Source: Pseudomonas sp. GGS8 (GTDB lineage Bacteria > Pseudomonadota > Gammaproteobacteria > Pseudomonadales > Pseudomonadaceae). From it: a stretch of DNA of 64,000 nt. Of the stretch, positions 61,993 to 64,000 are shown piece after piece (the first letter of the stretch is position 1; every line of letters begins with the position of its first letter). Where the stretch lies: NCBI RefSeq assembly GCF_024168645.1, contig NZ_JALJWF010000001.1:1851001-1915000 (forward strand). The letters run 5' to 3'. The position numbers and the translations under genes are program-made. The notes below the pieces were generated by a model that worked only from the letters and a program-made list of their open reading frames with translations, searched no databases and was not told the DNA's origin.

Positions 61993-63047
61993 GCCAGTCG
62001 ACGCCTACTCACGATCATCACGATCACGATCACGATGACCATACCGGCCACGATCACGGCCATGGCGGGCATCACCACGGTCATCACCATCACCACCATG
62101 GTGATCCGCACGAAGCTGGCCCTTTTCCGTGGCGGCGAATGGGCTGGGCGGCGCTGCTGGTGGCGTTTGCCATTGCGGCGGCGAGCCTGGTGCAAGTGCG
62201 CTCAGGGGAGGCCACGGTGATTACGCGCTTCGGCAATCCATCGCGGGTGTTGTTGGAACCGGGTCTTGGCTGGCGTTGGCCGGCGCCGTTCGAGGCGGCG
62301 ATCCCGGTAGATCTGCGGCTGCGTACCACCTCTAGCGGTTTGCAAGATGTGGGCACGCGCGACGGTTTACGCATCATCGTGCAAGCCTACGTGGCCTGGC
62401 AGGTCCAGGGTGATCCGGACAACGTGCAACGCTTTATGCGCGCCGTACAGAATCAACCCGATGAAGCTGCGCGGCAGATTCGTACCTTTGTCGGCTCGGC
62501 GCTGGAAACCACAGCCAGCAGTTTCGATCTGGCCAACCTGGTGAACACCGACGCCAACCAAGTGCACATCGCTGATTTTGAAGCACAGCTGCGTCAGCAG
62601 ATCGATCAGCAGTTACTCACCACCTATGGCGTGCGAGTGCTGCAAGTCGGTATCGAGCGTTTGACCCTGCCGTCGGTGACGCTCACCGCGACGGTCGATC
62701 GTATGCGCGCCGAGCGTGAAACAATCGCCACTGAACGCACAGCCATTGGCAAACGCGAAGCCGCACAAATCCGCTCCGCGGCCGAGCGTGATGCGCGAAT
62801 CGTGCAAGCCGATGCGACGGTGAAAGCCGCTGACATCGAAGCCCAATCCCGCGTCGAAGCCGCGCAGATTTACGGCCGGGCCTACGCCGGCTCACCGCAG
62901 CTCTACAATTTGCTGCGCTCGCTCGACACTTTGGGCACCATCGTCGCACCGGGTACCAAACTGATTTTGCGCACCGATGCGGCGCCGTTCCGGGTGTTGG
63001 TTGATGGTCCACCGACGCTCGATAACAAGTCCGGGTCGCAGCCATGA
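61989..63047 (+). CDS. SPFH/HflK-like protein with histidine-rich N-terminus
   Basis: A 352-residue protein. Residues about 8-41 are an extraordinary His/Asp/Gly tract (about 20 histidines) facing the cytoplasm, then one membrane helix (AALLVAFAIAAASLV) and a band-7 domain (GEATVITRFGNPSRVLLEPGLGWRWPAPFEA) with a C-terminal coiled coil. The histidine tract suggests metal binding. The start is TTG within the previous stop (TTGA). It overlaps the third SPFH gene by four bases (ATGA). Confidence 0.82.
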   Translation: MSQSTPTHDHHDHDHDDHTGHDHGHGGHHHGHHHHHHGDPHEAGPFPWRRMGWAALLVAFAIAAASLVQVRSGEATVITRFGNPSRVLLEPGLGWRWPAPFEAAIPVDLRLRTTSSGLQDVGTRDGLRIIVQAYVAWQVQGDPDNVQRFMRAVQNQPDEAARQIRTFVGSALETTASSFDLANLVNTDANQVHIADFEAQLRQQIDQQLLTTYGVRVLQVGIERLTLPSVTLTATVDRMRAERETIATERTAIGKREAAQIRSAAERDARIVQADATVKAADIEAQSRVEAAQIYGRAYAGSPQLYNLLRSLDTLGTIVAPGTKLILRTDAAPFRVLVDGPPTLDNKSGSQP

Positions 63048-64000
63048 CTTTGGTTCCACGTGGAACAAATGAGTTGAGCAGCCCCTGGATTCAGGCCGGG
63101 CGCTTGGCTTTTCTAGCGCTTTACGCTGTGACCGTACTGGCTGCTTTGGCATGGGCATTTTCCAATGTGCGGCAGATCGATCCGCAGAATCGTGCGGTGG
63201 TGTTGCATTTCGGCGCACTGGATCGCATTCAAAATGCCGGTTTGCTGTTGGCGTGGCCGCGACCGTTTGAGCAGGTGATCTTGTTGCCGGCAGCGGACCG
63301 GGTGATCGAGCGTCGAGTGGAAAATCTGCTGCGCACCGATGCCGCGTTGCAGGCCGACCGTGTGGCGAGCTTCGCCACGCCTATCAGCGATGCGCTCGCC
63401 GGCTCCGGTTATCTGCTGACCGGTGACGCGGGGGTGGTGCAGCTGGATGTGCGGGTGTTCTATAAAGTCACTGAGCCCTATGCCTTCGTTCTTCAGGGTG
63501 AGCATGTATTGCCAGCTCTGGATCGATTGGTGACGCGCAGTGCTGTGGCACTCACCGCGGCGCGAGATCTGGACACCATTCTGGTGGCTCGACCGGAACT
63601 GATCGGCGCCGACAATCAGGCTGCCGAACGTCGCGAACGTCTACGCGGCGATTTGGTGCGGGGCATCAATCAACGCTTGGCCGAACTGACGGCGACCGGG
63701 CAGGGCTTGGGGGTCGAAGTGGCGCGGGTCGATGTGCAGTCGAGTCTGCCTGGCCCGGCCGTGAGCGCGTTCAATGCCGTGTTAACCGCCAGCCAACAAG
63801 CTGACAAGGCTGTGGCCAACGCGCGCACTGACGCGGAGAAACTGACTCAGTCCGCTAATGAACAAGCCGACCGCACGCTGCAAGTGGCTCACGCCCGGGC
63901 CAGCGAGCGCTTGGCCAAAGCCTCCGCTGACACCGCCACGGTGCTGAGTTTGGCCAAGGCGCAACAGCAGGGCACCGACCCGCAAATGCTGCTGCGTATT
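63044..64000 (+). CDS. SPFH/HflC-like protein (runs off window)
   Basis: From an ATG at 63044 the frame is open for 319 codons to the window end. After a short lead there is one membrane helix (AFLALYAVTVLAALAWAF), then a band-7 domain (RQIDPQNRAVVLHFGALDRIQNAGLLLAWPRPFEQVILLP) and an Ala/Gln-rich coiled coil. It is the third member of an overlapping SPFH operon. A parS site lies in codons 4-8. Confidence 0.85.
   Translation, partial: MTLVPRGTNELSSPWIQAGRLAFLALYAVTVLAALAWAFSNVRQIDPQNRAVVLHFGALDRIQNAGLLLAWPRPFEQVILLPAADRVIERRVENLLRTDAALQADRVASFATPISDALAGSGYLLTGDAGVVQLDVRVFYKVTEPYAFVLQGEHVLPALDRLVTRSAVALTAARDLDTILVARPELIGADNQAAERRERLRGDLVRGINQRLAELTATGQGLGVEVARVDVQSSLPGPAVSAFNAVLTASQQADKAVANARTDAEKLTQSANEQADRTLQVAHARASERLAKASADTATVLSLAKAQQQGTDPQMLLRI
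63052..63067. other. parS centromere site (15 of 16 match)
   Basis: GGTTCCACGTGGAACA lies in the start of the third SPFH gene, coding VPRGT there. It is about 55 kb from oriC in this strain, though roughly 20 kb of that distance is the inserted transposon. Confidence 0.85.

Overview
The window is chromosomal DNA from a fluorescent-group Pseudomonas. It shows the Pseudomonas origin order (gyrB-recF-dnaN-dnaA / oriC / rpmH-rnpA-yidD-yidC / mnmE-mnmG-rsmG-parA-parB / atpIBEFHAGDC / glmU-glmR-glmS), dense DnaA boxes, Pseudomonas-type parS sites and REPIN-like palindromes. I saw no tRNA, rRNA or CRISPR array.

Layout. 1-1.3 kb: the start of an EamA-type transporter, divergent from an AraC-type regulator. 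1.3-7.5 kb: the leftward dnaA-dnaN-recF-gyrB operon, with two parS sites inside recF. 7.54-8.1 kb: oriC. 8.1-16.8 kb: rightward ribosome/RNase P/membrane insertase genes, tRNA and rRNA modification genes and the ParAB partition genes, with a second origin-like DnaA-box cluster between mnmE and mnmG. 16.9-24.1 kb: the complete F-type ATP synthase operon. 24.2-28.4 kb: glmU, glmR and glmS for UDP-GlcNAc supply.

28.4-49.1 kb: a Tn7-like transposon of about 20.7 kb sits just after the glmS stop codon (attTn7). Its glmS-proximal end carries 20-bp-phased TnsB-type repeats. These are followed by tnsA, tnsB, tnsC and two full-length tniQ/tnsD-type genes, with no tnsE. The distal end has three spaced repeats of the same motif in inverted orientation. 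What looks like the original glmS terminator now lies directly beyond the distal end.

The cargo (37.2-48.9 kb) looks like a defence island. It holds (a) a tightly overlapping five-gene GTPase-centred operon: a calcineurin-like phosphoesterase with a C-terminal adaptor-like segment, a helical GASH-type protein, a Zn-ribbon TRAFAC-type GTPase, a second GTPase with an SAWD motif, and a GAP1-type protein; (b) an overlapping AAA+ ATPase/subtilisin-type protease pair; and (c) an AbiJ-like abortive-infection protein. The GTPase operon on a dual-TniQ Tn7-like carrier is the most interesting system here. Its families are recognisable, but I know of no established mechanism for it.

49.1-64 kb: core or variable chromosome again. 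It holds a LysR regulator, a glutathione S-transferase, a PNPOx/flavin/2Fe-2S fusion oxidoreductase, a DUF6124-type protein with a structured leader, a DUF3142 lipoprotein with a large repeat protein, a LysE/Lrp divergent pair, dihydrolipoyl dehydrogenase, and three overlapping SPFH (HflK/HflC-like) genes. The last SPFH gene contains a third parS site and runs off the window.
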